From the NCBI GenBank assembly GCA_040386935.1, contig JAZKEQ010000036.1:1-64000 (forward strand): a stretch of 64,000 nt of DNA, given 5' to 3'. The position numbers and the translations under genes were made by a program. Under the pieces are notes generated by a model that saw only the letters and a list, made by a program, of their open reading frames with translations, ran no database searches and was not told the origin of the DNA. Positions 17,105 to 24,496 of this stretch are shown here, one piece after another; position 1 is the first letter of the stretch; each line of letters begins with the position of its first letter. The stretch is from JABMMZ01 sp040386935 (lineage in GTDB: Bacteria > Bacteroidota > Bacteroidia > NS11-12g > UBA955).

Positions 17105-17858
17105 CTGCTTCTATAGTAATAATCTTAATGTCTTTTACAGGTCTGTCGCCAGGCAGTGTTTTAGTCGTACCTATTTTATCTACAACTTCCAATCCTGAAA
17201 TGGTTTCACCAAAAACAGTGTATTGACCATCCAAAAATGGTGAACCACCAATTGTTTTATAGGCGGCCATTGCATCTGCAGTAAATCTCATGCCTGATTG
17301 CATCATGATATTGTCAAGATCAGGCTGGGTCAAAACTTTTCCGTGTACAATGTAAAACTGACTACCGCTGCTGGCTTTGTAAGGATTTACCTCATCGCCT
17401 TGACGGGCTGCAGCAAGTGCACCTTTTTTGTGGTAGAACTGAGGGTAGATTTCAGCAGGTATGGTGTAATTCGGTCCACCATCACCATATTGAGCACCCG
17501 CTTCAGCTTTTTTACTGTTAGGGTCGCCTGTCTGAATCATGAATTCTTTAATAACACGGTGAAATAATACACCGTCATAATATTTCTCTCCAACTAGTTT
17601 GTCGAAATTGGCCTGGTGCAAAGGGCATTCTTTGAATACTTTAATTTTTATATCTCCCGCTGTGGTTTTGATAAGGTACAATTTATCAGCTGCTGCTGTT
17701 TTTGGTGTGGCCTCAGCAGTAGTTGTTGTGGGCTCGGTAGCGCTCAAAGTTTGGTTTTGATTTTCCTCAACCTTTGGTGTTGAGCTGCCGCAGGCGCCAA
17801 GAAAAAAAGTTAACGCTATGCAAATTGCAGGGCTTATTGAAGTGATGATGTTTTTCAT
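17094..17858 (-). CDS. cyclophilin-type peptidyl-prolyl isomerase lipoprotein
   Basis: A 254-residue protein. The N terminus is a lipoprotein signal with lipobox LGAC (Cys23), followed by a linker of ~35 residues rich in T, E and A. The cyclophilin domain spans about 62-254, with FHRVIKEFMIQTGDP, SGSQFYIVHG and LDGQYTVFGET, so the isomerase residues are kept. It is expected to be membrane-anchored and face the periplasm, helping fold exported proteins. It overlaps the upstream small gene by ATGA (17855-17858), giving translational coupling, and overlaps the HIT gene tail-to-tail. Confidence 0.92.
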   Translation of the reverse strand: MKNIITSISPAICIALTFFLGACGSSTPKVEENQNQTLSATEPTTTTAEATPKTAAADKLYLIKTTAGDIKIKVFKECPLHQANFDKLVGEKYYDGVLFHRVIKEFMIQTGDPNSKKAEAGAQYGDGGPNYTIPAEIYPQFYHKKGALAAARQGDEVNPYKASSGSQFYIVHGKVLTQPDLDNIMMQSGMRFTADAMAAYKTIGGSPFLDGQYTVFGETISGLEVVDKIGTTKTLPGDRPVKDIKIITIEAVTE

Positions 17859-18196
17859 ATGATTTCTTCTGCTATAAAATATTCAATGATATGAGTGCGA
17901 ATATACGATTCTTGTTCAAAAACTGTAAATTGTGGTAATTGTTTTATCAGTTCCCAATGTGGCCAGCCGTCATTGTCAACTCCTTTAAGCTCATAGTGGC
18001 CGGAATAACTCAATATTTTGCAAACAGCAATATGCATCAGGTTCACTTTTTCGTCTTTTTTGAAATTACCCGCAGGTAATTGTCCCAATTCGCGCATCCC
18101 TATTAAAAAAAGGATGGCATTCATATCGGGTTTTTTGTTGAAGTTGTTTTCTACGTAATCAAGGATTTTTTTCCAAACAACACTTTCGTCTTCCAT
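17855..18196 (-). CDS. conserved-looking small protein of unknown function
   Basis: A 113-residue soluble protein starting MEDESVVWKKILDYV. It has no signal peptide or membrane segment; it is helical, with WPHWELIKQLPQF in the second half. I recognise no domain. The frame is open to 18277, but a TACATTTG promoter box sits 4 bases before the ATG at 18196, and a start upstream of it would lie outside the transcript. It is translationally coupled (ATGA) to the cyclophilin lipoprotein, so the two are one operon. Confidence 0.7.
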   Translation of the reverse strand: MEDESVVWKKILDYVENNFNKKPDMNAILFLIGMRELGQLPAGNFKKDEKVNLMHIAVCKILSYSGHYELKGVDNDGWPHWELIKQLPQFTVFEQESYIRTHIIEYFIAEEII

Positions 18197-18200
18197 GCTG

Positions 18201-18208
18201 CAAATGTA
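18201..18208 (-). promoter_or_regulatory. promoter for the small gene/cyclophilin operon
   Basis: The minus strand reads TACATTTG, matching TAnnTTTG, with its last base 5 positions before the A of the ATG. The transcript should start at or very near the start codon. Confidence 0.5.
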
Positions 18209-18255
18209 TCGAAAAATATTGCTTAAAGTCAGGTTCGTGCGATTAAAATTGCCGC

Positions 18256-18280
18256 TGGGGGGTGGGCTTTCCCACACTTT
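18256..18280 (+). other. G-rich intergenic hairpin element
   Basis: GGGGGGTGGGC is followed by a small perfect hairpin GTGGG-CTTT-CCCAC (18262-18275) and ACTTTTATT. It looks like a terminator, but no forward gene lies upstream to be terminated. GGGGGTGGGC recurs on the other strand just before the dehydrogenase at 6114. Confidence 0.35.
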
Positions 18281-18335
18281 TATTAAATAAAAATTTACTT
18301 GGCGGAATGTGCAATTGTTTTAACATAAAAATCCC

Positions 18336-18343
18336 TTAATTTG
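18336..18343 (+). promoter_or_regulatory. probable promoter box for the GH3-family gene
   Basis: TTAATTTG is one base off TAnnTTTG and is followed by CA. It lies 10 bases before the ATG at 18353, the same geometry as other boxes here. Confidence 0.4.
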
Positions 18344-18352
18344 CAGTTAATA

Positions 18353-19924
18353 ATGACTACGCTTTATCCCAAGAAAATTCTCAAACAGCTTGTCAGTGCA
18401 GGAAGAAGACTTTCACAACCATTTTCGCTTACAAAAGAAAAAGCTTACAGACAGCAGGTGAGAACCTTAAAAAAGCTTTTGATAAAGTCGGAAATGACAG
18501 ATTACGGAAAAAAATACGGATTCTCTAAGATTATAGGTGCCAAAACTATTTACAGAACATATCAGCAACTCGTTCCCATTACCGACTATAGTAAAATGCA
18601 CGATTGGTGGCAAAAGGCTTACAACGGTGCTGAAAATGTGACTTGGCCGGGTAAAATCGAATTTTTTGCTTTGAGTTCTGGAACATCTGAAGGAGCCAGC
18701 AAATACATCCCTGTGTCGCAAGACATGATTAAATCGATTACACGAGCGGGTTTAAGGCAGATTATCAGTATTGCCAAAACAGATCTTCCTAAGGATTACC
18801 TTACCAAGAATTATCTGATGCTGGGCGGAAGTACCAGCTTGTATTTTAATGATGAAGGAAAGACCTATGCAGGCGACCTGAGCGGTATTACCAGTAGCCA
18901 TGTGCCCAATTGGTTTGAACGTTTTTCGAAACCATCCAATGATATTCGAAGTGTAAAAAACTGGCAGGATAAAATTGACAGAATGGTAGATGAAGCACCC
19001 CAATGGGATGTGGTGGTAATAGCAGGAGTACCGGCCTGGATTCAAATATTATTCGAAGAAATTATTAAACGTTATAAACTTAAAACGATACACGATTTGT
19101 GGCCCAACCTGAGTGTTTATCTCTGGGGTGGAGTCGCCATTGAACCTTATCGCAAAAGCTTGAATGCACTGATGGAAAAGCCCATCATGTATCTCGAAAC
19201 CTATTTGGCAAGCGAAGGATTTGTAGCATTTCAAACAAGTCCAAAATCACCGGGAATGCGCCTTAATTTCAGGAACGGAATGTTCTTTGAATTCATTCCT
19301 TTTAATGAGCATAATTTTGATGAAAGCGGCAATGTTAAGCCGAATGCTATTGCGCTAAGCATTAAGCAGGTGGAACTGAATAAAGAATATGCACTGGTGC
19401 TTACAACCTGTGCAGGCACTTGGCGTTACATCATAGGAGATACCATTAAATTTGTCGATATTGAAGATTGTCAGATAAAAATTACAGGCAGAACCAAGCA
19501 TTTCTTAAGTTTGTGTGGCGAGCACCTGAGTGTCGATAATATGAACAAAGCCATAGAACGCCTCAGTGAACACCTTGATATTTCTATCAATGAATACACC
19601 GTGAAAGGGATTACAAATGATGATTCAAGGCACTCTCACCAATGGTATATCGCCTGCGATAATCCTACAATAACCGAAGAAGAGGTAACGAAATTAATCG
19701 ATGGGTATTTAATTGACCTCAACGATGATTATGCCACAGAGCGAAAACACGCATTGAAGGAGATACGCGTTAAATTACTGCCTTCAGCCGTATTCCTAGA
19801 ATGGATGCAGGTGCAAGGTAAGTTTGGTTCACAAAGCAAATTTCCACGTGTATTAAGCAATGTGAAGTACAGTGAGTGGGTTGAGTTTTTAAATAAAACC
19901 CAAAGCGTAAAACTCGCTAATTAA
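18353..19924 (+). CDS. GH3 auxin-responsive-promoter family protein (acyl-adenylate/amidosynthetase-like)
   Basis: A 523-residue protein of the GH3 branch of adenylate-forming enzymes. The ATP loop is FALSSGTSEGASKYIPVS near residue 107, YLASEGF lies near 285, and TCAGTWRYIIGDTIKF, the adenylate-binding strand, near 352. Plant GH3 enzymes conjugate amino acids to jasmonate or auxin. Bacterial members are common in Bacteroidota but their substrates are unknown. The ATG at 18353 follows a promoter-like box; a TTG four codons earlier lies within that box and is unlikely. It stands alone and converges on the ABC transporter genes. Confidence 0.88.
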   Translation: MTTLYPKKILKQLVSAGRRLSQPFSLTKEKAYRQQVRTLKKLLIKSEMTDYGKKYGFSKIIGAKTIYRTYQQLVPITDYSKMHDWWQKAYNGAENVTWPGKIEFFALSSGTSEGASKYIPVSQDMIKSITRAGLRQIISIAKTDLPKDYLTKNYLMLGGSTSLYFNDEGKTYAGDLSGITSSHVPNWFERFSKPSNDIRSVKNWQDKIDRMVDEAPQWDVVVIAGVPAWIQILFEEIIKRYKLKTIHDLWPNLSVYLWGGVAIEPYRKSLNALMEKPIMYLETYLASEGFVAFQTSPKSPGMRLNFRNGMFFEFIPFNEHNFDESGNVKPNAIALSIKQVELNKEYALVLTTCAGTWRYIIGDTIKFVDIEDCQIKITGRTKHFLSLCGEHLSVDNMNKAIERLSEHLDISINEYTVKGITNDDSRHSHQWYIACDNPTITEEEVTKLIDGYLIDLNDDYATERKHALKEIRVKLLPSAVFLEWMQVQGKFGSQSKFPRVLSNVKYSEWVEFLNKTQSVKLAN

Positions 19925-19943
19925 TCATATTTAAAACTCGCTG

Positions 19944-21230
19944 TTATTTTTGAAACAGCCATTTAAACATTTGTTTATAGCTGGCTTTTTGCCCATAGCT
20001 CAATATGCCTATGCGGTAGATTTTACCGGCCAGCCATACGGTAATGACAAAGGTGCCAAATAAGATGATGGCCGATAGAATGATTTGTCCCCATGAAACA
20101 TCAAAAGGCAATCTCACCATCATGACGACAGGGGAGGTGAAAGGAATATAACTGCACCAATAGGCCAATGTACTGTTGGGGTCTTTGATAACAGCAATCT
20201 GCGCAATCACTAATCCGAATACCAATGGCATTGATACAGGAAACATGAATTGCTGGGTTTCGGTATCGCTGTCTACGGCACTGCCAATTGCTGCGAATAT
20301 GGCACTGTATAATAGGAATCCACCAAAAAAGAATATGATGAATCCGGTAATAATTTTAGGGTAATCAAGGCTGTGAAATTGTTCCAACACGCTACTCATC
20401 ATTCCGGCACCGCTACCACTTGGTATTTGAGATTGTACAGATGATAGTGAGCCACTGTCAACCTGCTGCAATCCTATGGCAATACTCACTACCGTGATTA
20501 ATATTCCTGAAAGCACAATCCATGCAAGAAATTGCGTGAGGCCAACCAAAGCAACTCCCAGTATTTTACCCATCATCAGTTGGAAAGGTTTGACAGATGA
20601 TACAATGATTTCTACAATTCTGTTGTTTTTTTCTTCTGTTACACCACGCATAATCATGACACCATACATGAAAATAAACAGGTAGATAACCATGGCGCCA
20701 ACATAGCCCACACCCGACTTAGCCTCAATGCTGCTGCTCTTGCCCGACAATAAGTTTTCAGTTAGTTTGATATCTGTTCTCAGGCTGTCGAGTTGTGATT
20801 TGGTGATGCCATTTGCCTTTAAATTATTTTGAAATAAATGTTCGGCCAGCGCGTCTTTTAATTCCTGACGGTTGGTAAGTGAGAAACTTTTTTTAGCAAT
20901 TAATTCTATGCTGTCGCCCGATTTTGAATTCACCATTAAAACAGCGGCCAATGATTCTTCTTCTATCTCTGATTTTGTTTTTTTGATATCAGAGACATAT
21001 TCAAATTGGTAAGATTTTGAATTGATGTGATTGTTGTTGAATACATGCTGAGGGTCATATATGGCAATGGTTTCCTGTTTGTCGTTGCTGAACTGATAAA
21101 TGGAAATAAACGCAATGGTGCCATAAAAAGCAGAGATAAGTAAAGGTCCCAACAAAGTCATAATAACAAATGATTTCTTGGAAACCCTTGTGATGTATTC
21201 GTGCTTTAAAATAAGTAATATATTATGCAT
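19944..21230 (-). CDS. ABC-2 type transporter permease (NatB-like)
   Basis: A 428-residue membrane protein. The first membrane segment is about residues 20-45, then comes a large extracytoplasmic loop (about 45-185), then five to six further segments from about 185 to 410. This is the topology of ABC-2/NatB permeases. VTEEKNNRIVEIIVSSVKPFQLMMGKILG (in parts: VTEEKNNRIVE, SVKPFQLMMGK) near 208 is the typical cytoplasmic coupling segment. It pairs with the ATPase gene, which overlaps it by 8 bases. Substrate unknown; sodium export or lipid/drug efflux are known roles for relatives. Confidence 0.9.
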   Translation of the reverse strand: MHNILLILKHEYITRVSKKSFVIMTLLGPLLISAFYGTIAFISIYQFSNDKQETIAIYDPQHVFNNNHINSKSYQFEYVSDIKKTKSEIEEESLAAVLMVNSKSGDSIELIAKKSFSLTNRQELKDALAEHLFQNNLKANGITKSQLDSLRTDIKLTENLLSGKSSSIEAKSGVGYVGAMVIYLFIFMYGVMIMRGVTEEKNNRIVEIIVSSVKPFQLMMGKILGVALVGLTQFLAWIVLSGILITVVSIAIGLQQVDSGSLSSVQSQIPSGSGAGMMSSVLEQFHSLDYPKIITGFIIFFFGGFLLYSAIFAAIGSAVDSDTETQQFMFPVSMPLVFGLVIAQIAVIKDPNSTLAYWCSYIPFTSPVVMMVRLPFDVSWGQIILSAIILFGTFVITVWLAGKIYRIGILSYGQKASYKQMFKWLFQK

Positions 21231-22182
21231 TGTTTGATGGCGTTTGGGTAACTAATTGAATGAAGATGTCATTGATGCTCGGTATTTTCTGACTGAAGTG
21301 AATGATCTCTGATTGCTTGGCAATATCTGCAATGCAATCGTTGTTTTTGATGCCGTTGAGTTTAAGTAATAATCGGTTGTGTCCTGTATCGGATGCAGCT
21401 TGTTCAACAACTTGTATAGCGCTTATTTCAGGAGAGTATTGACCATTCAAAACCACTTCAAAGTAATCTGATTTGAATTTATTTTTTATATCAGCAACAG
21501 TGCCATCCAGTATTTTTTTAGAAAGATGAATGAGTGCCATGGCATCACACAATTTCTCGACACTTTCCATTCTGTGGGTGGAGTATAAAATCGTGGTGCC
21601 TTTAGCTTTTAAATCCAAGATAATATCGGTCAGTAATTCTGCATTTACCGGGTCGAAACCACTGAAGGGTTCATCCAGAATCAGTAATTCCGGTGAGTGA
21701 ATAACGGCAACAATGAATTGTATTTTTTGCTGCATGCCTTTACTCAACTCTTCTACCTTTTTATTGCGGATATCATAAAGACCCATTGTTTGCAGCCATT
21801 TACCGGCTTTTTCGGTGGCTTCTTTGCTATTAAGTCCTCTCAGTTTTGCAAAGTATTCCAGCTGTCGGATGACTTTAATTTTTTTATAAAGGCCCCTTTC
21901 TTCAGGCAAATAACCGATGTTTCTGATGTGCGACTGATTCAGTATTTCACCGTTCAGCATGATATTGCCTTCGTCAGCTTCAGTTATTTGATTGATGATA
22001 CGGATGAGTGATGTTTTGCCGGCACCGTTTGGTCCTAAAAGCCCGTAAATACTGCCTTTTGGAACATTAATCGATACATCTTTCAATGCTACCTTGTCCT
22101 TGTAAAATTTGGAAACATTGTTGATCTGTAGAAGTGTATTCTGCATATTGATTGAAATCGATTGCAAAGAAATAGAATCCAT
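21223..22182 (-). CDS. ABC transporter ATP-binding protein (NatA-like)
   Basis: A 319-residue protein with Walker A GPNGAGKTS at residues 50-58, Q-loop region in the next 40 residues, signature LSKGMQQK near 146, Walker B LLILDEPFSGFD near 167 and the switch histidine in STHRME near 202. The extra C-terminal ~90 residues are typical of the NatA/DrrA group. Starts at 22182 and 22146 (MQNTLLQINNV) are both possible, and the shorter fits family alignments better. It is the first gene of a two-gene exporter operon with the downstream permease. Confidence 0.93.
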   Translation of the reverse strand: MDSISLQSISINMQNTLLQINNVSKFYKDKVALKDVSINVPKGSIYGLLGPNGAGKTSLIRIINQITEADEGNIMLNGEILNQSHIRNIGYLPEERGLYKKIKVIRQLEYFAKLRGLNSKEATEKAGKWLQTMGLYDIRNKKVEELSKGMQQKIQFIVAVIHSPELLILDEPFSGFDPVNAELLTDIILDLKAKGTTILYSTHRMESVEKLCDAMALIHLSKKILDGTVADIKNKFKSDYFEVVLNGQYSPEISAIQVVEQAASDTGHNRLLLKLNGIKNNDCIADIAKQSEIIHFSQKIPSINDIFIQLVTQTPSNNA

Positions 22183-22293
22183 AGCAGGATTGGATATAAT
22201 TCGACAATAAATTCCTTATAACCGACAAGGGAGCAGGCTGAAGCACAATAATAAAAATAGCAAAAAATTGATTTAGTATTCAAAACCTTTGTG

Positions 22294-22301
22294 TATTTTT
22301 G
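22294..22301 (+). promoter_or_regulatory. promoter for the sugar nucleotidyltransferase operon
   Basis: TATTTTTG matches TAnnTTTG. It lies 21 bases before the ATG at 22323 and contains the TTG that would begin a longer frame, so the later ATG is preferred. Confidence 0.55.
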
Positions 22302-22322
22302 AATGACAGTACAGCATATATA

Positions 22323-23315
22323 ATGAAAGCAGTTATTCCCGTTGCAGGCATAGGCACCCGATTAAGGCCGCATACCCATACCCAGCCCAAGTCATTGATA
22401 CCCGTTGCAGGTAAACCAATTCTGGCACATATAGTTGATCAGTTAGTGGCCAATGGCGTTTGTGAATTTGTTTTTATTATCGGTTATCTGGGTGATAAAA
22501 TAGAAGAATACATCACCAATAACTATCCCGATATTAAAGCGAGTTTTGTTATACAAACAACCGGAAAAGGTACCGGACATGCTATATGGTTGGCAAAGGA
22601 AGCCATCAACAACGAACCCATACTCATCATCTTTGGCGATACCATTTGTGAGGTTGACTGGCAAAAGGTCATCAATTCACCAGTTTCTATTTTAGGGGTG
22701 AAAAAAGTTGATGATCCAAGGCAGTTTGGCGTTGCTGAAATGAATGATAAAGGGAAAATTGTACGCTTAGTTGAGAAGCCAGCCATCCCCAAGTCAAATT
22801 TGGCATTAGTGGGTATTTATAAAATTATTGAAACAGAACAATTGCTCGAGTGCATTACCAACAATATTGAAAACAATATTAAAACACAGAATGAATTTCA
22901 CCTCACAGATGCATTGATGTGCATGGTGTCATTAGGCTATAATTTTGAAGTAGTCAATGTTGATTCGTGGTTTGATTGTGGTAAGAAAGAAATATTGCTG
23001 CAAACAAATGAGCTGCTTTTGAAACGCGGTAAATTCCAAACGGTAGATCCTGATGTTGTTGAGAATAGCATCATCATACCACCTGTGTTTATTGGTAAAG
23101 GTAGCAAGGTAAAGAACAGTATCATCGGCCCCAATGTCAGTATTGGTGAAAATGCTTTATTGGAATCATCCATTATTAAAGAATCCATCATTGGCCCATT
23201 TGCCGAATTATACCATGCGGTATTGAGCCATTCATTGATTGGCAATGATGCCTTTTTACAAGGCACAGTTCACAGTCTTAATTTAGGAGATAGCGCAGAA
23301 ATTAATTTTAATTAA
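22323..23315 (+). CDS. sugar-1-phosphate nucleotidyltransferase (RmlA/GlmU-like)
   Basis: A 330-residue protein. The N-terminal Rossmann-like nucleotidyltransferase domain starts MKAVIPVAGIGTRLRPHT, the G-x-G-x-R pyrophosphorylase loop, with TQPKSLIPVAGKP and GDTI/D catalytic-metal motifs (FGDTICEVD near 106). C-terminal left-handed beta-helix hexapeptides follow from about 235 (NSIIIPPVFIGKGSKVKNSIIG, in parts). It makes NDP-sugars from sugar-1-phosphate and NTP. The sugar cannot be decided from motifs; glucose-1-phosphate thymidylyl or mannose-1-phosphate guanylyl transfer are the usual annotations. The next gene starts 10 bases on. Confidence 0.85.
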   Translation: MKAVIPVAGIGTRLRPHTHTQPKSLIPVAGKPILAHIVDQLVANGVCEFVFIIGYLGDKIEEYITNNYPDIKASFVIQTTGKGTGHAIWLAKEAINNEPILIIFGDTICEVDWQKVINSPVSILGVKKVDDPRQFGVAEMNDKGKIVRLVEKPAIPKSNLALVGIYKIIETEQLLECITNNIENNIKTQNEFHLTDALMCMVSLGYNFEVVNVDSWFDCGKKEILLQTNELLLKRGKFQTVDPDVVENSIIIPPVFIGKGSKVKNSIIGPNVSIGENALLESSIIKESIIGPFAELYHAVLSHSLIGNDAFLQGTVHSLNLGDSAEINFN

Positions 23316-23325
23316 ATAATAGATT

Positions 23326-23877
23326 ATGGCAAAGTACACAGATGCAGAAATAGCAAGAGCGGATGGTCCTTTTGATCCACCTGCAGCATTTACCACTGAT
23401 TATATCAAAGCAAGTATTGCGAGAATAGCTCGTTTTCCTGATGACCTCGAAAGAGTTGTCAAAGGATTAACCAAGGAACAACAAGCAACGCCTTACCGTC
23501 AGGGTGGATGGAGTTTGGCCCAGGTGATTCATCATGTGGCCGATAGCCATATGCAGGCATTCAGCAGATTCAAATTAACGTTAACGGAAGATACGCCTGT
23601 TATAAAACCATACATTCAAAATGCATGGGCCGATACTGCAGATAGTTTACAAGGCGATGTGCAATGGTCGGTAGAATTAATCAGAGCGCTTCATAAACGC
23701 TTTGTTTTATTGATGGAAAATATGGGTGAGGCTGATTTTAAAAAATGTTATTTTCATCCCGAGTATCAAAAAACCTATTCACTTGAGTATGTTGCAGGCA
23801 TGTATGCATGGCACGGTTACCACCATTTGCAACAGATAGAAATGTATCTAGAAAATCAAAATCAGACTGCTGGATAG
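23326..23877 (+). CDS. DinB/YfiT-family putative metal-dependent hydrolase (bacillithiol-transferase-like)
   Basis: A 183-residue four-helix-bundle protein. The histidines expected to bind metal are in WSLAQVIHHVADSHM near residue 65 and in WHGYHHLQQIEMYL near 165, matching the DinB/YfiT pattern. Members include bacillithiol S-transferases; the protein is also described as a putative nickel or zinc hydrolase. The true thiol in this organism is unknown, so the transferase name is tentative. It follows the nucleotidyltransferase by 10 bases and probably shares its transcript, without obvious pathway logic. Confidence 0.85.
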   Translation: MAKYTDAEIARADGPFDPPAAFTTDYIKASIARIARFPDDLERVVKGLTKEQQATPYRQGGWSLAQVIHHVADSHMQAFSRFKLTLTEDTPVIKPYIQNAWADTADSLQGDVQWSVELIRALHKRFVLLMENMGEADFKKCYFHPEYQKTYSLEYVAGMYAWHGYHHLQQIEMYLENQNQTAG

Positions 23878-23892
23878 CCTGTTCAGTGTGTT

Positions 23893-24366
23893 TTAATGCA
23901 CCACCTTATTGGCGCAATAGCTGCTGGCAAATGCATCGGGCTTAGCTTTGAATGTATAGCCCATGCCGATGATATAACCCATGGCTTCTTTTAATGCATC
24001 ATTACTCTTAAAGTTAGGGTCAGTATTAATGTCTGCATGAATTTCCATTTCAATATGGTGACGGTCGAATATAGGACAAAGCTCATAAGCGACTTCAATT
24101 GACTTGCTCACCTCGTGAATCATTCTTTCTTTTAATGAAAAATGGTTCTTGGTAATAAAACTATTGAAATACATGAAACCGCCTCTTTTTTCTCTTATGA
24201 ATACGATGGCAGTGGCAAATTCTACGATATTGTGTTTCACTTGGCTATCTGTACCAATACAAACTTTTAATCGGCTGTCCATTACCTTTTCTCTGGCTAT
24301 GGCTTGTTCAACTTCTGTGTTAATCGGTATTAAAATTTCGGTTCCATCCAGTTTGCGCCACGTCAT
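23893..24366 (-). CDS. YkuK-family RNase H-like protein
   Basis: A 157-residue soluble protein of the YkuK (DUF458) group, recognised from VCIGTDSQVKHNIVEFATAIVFI (in parts: CIGTDSQVK near residue 36) and the later acidic ME(I)HADINTDPN near 105. The acidic residues D39, E105 and D109 or neighbours could form an RNase H-like metal site. The biological role of YkuK is not established. It is monocistronic, downstream of sprA on the same strand with a 130-base gap. Confidence 0.8.
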   Translation of the reverse strand: MTWRKLDGTEILIPINTEVEQAIAREKVMDSRLKVCIGTDSQVKHNIVEFATAIVFIREKRGGFMYFNSFITKNHFSLKERMIHEVSKSIEVAYELCPIFDRHHIEMEIHADINTDPNFKSNDALKEAMGYIIGMGYTFKAKPDAFASSYCANKVVH

Positions 24367-24496
24367 AATATGAATAGTGTTTTTACAAATTTTGGGAATA
24401 TGTGTGATTGAAAGTTTACAGGAGTATTATATTTAAACACAAGTTATCCCGAATCGTCCCTTAAATAACAATTGCAGAAGCCAATATGTTTGTTGC

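Noticed and set aside
18197..18277. 27-codon extension of the small gene before the cyclophilin lipoprotein
   Set aside because: A promoter box at 18201-18208 would lie within it; the proline/glycine-rich peptide comes from the G-rich hairpin element.
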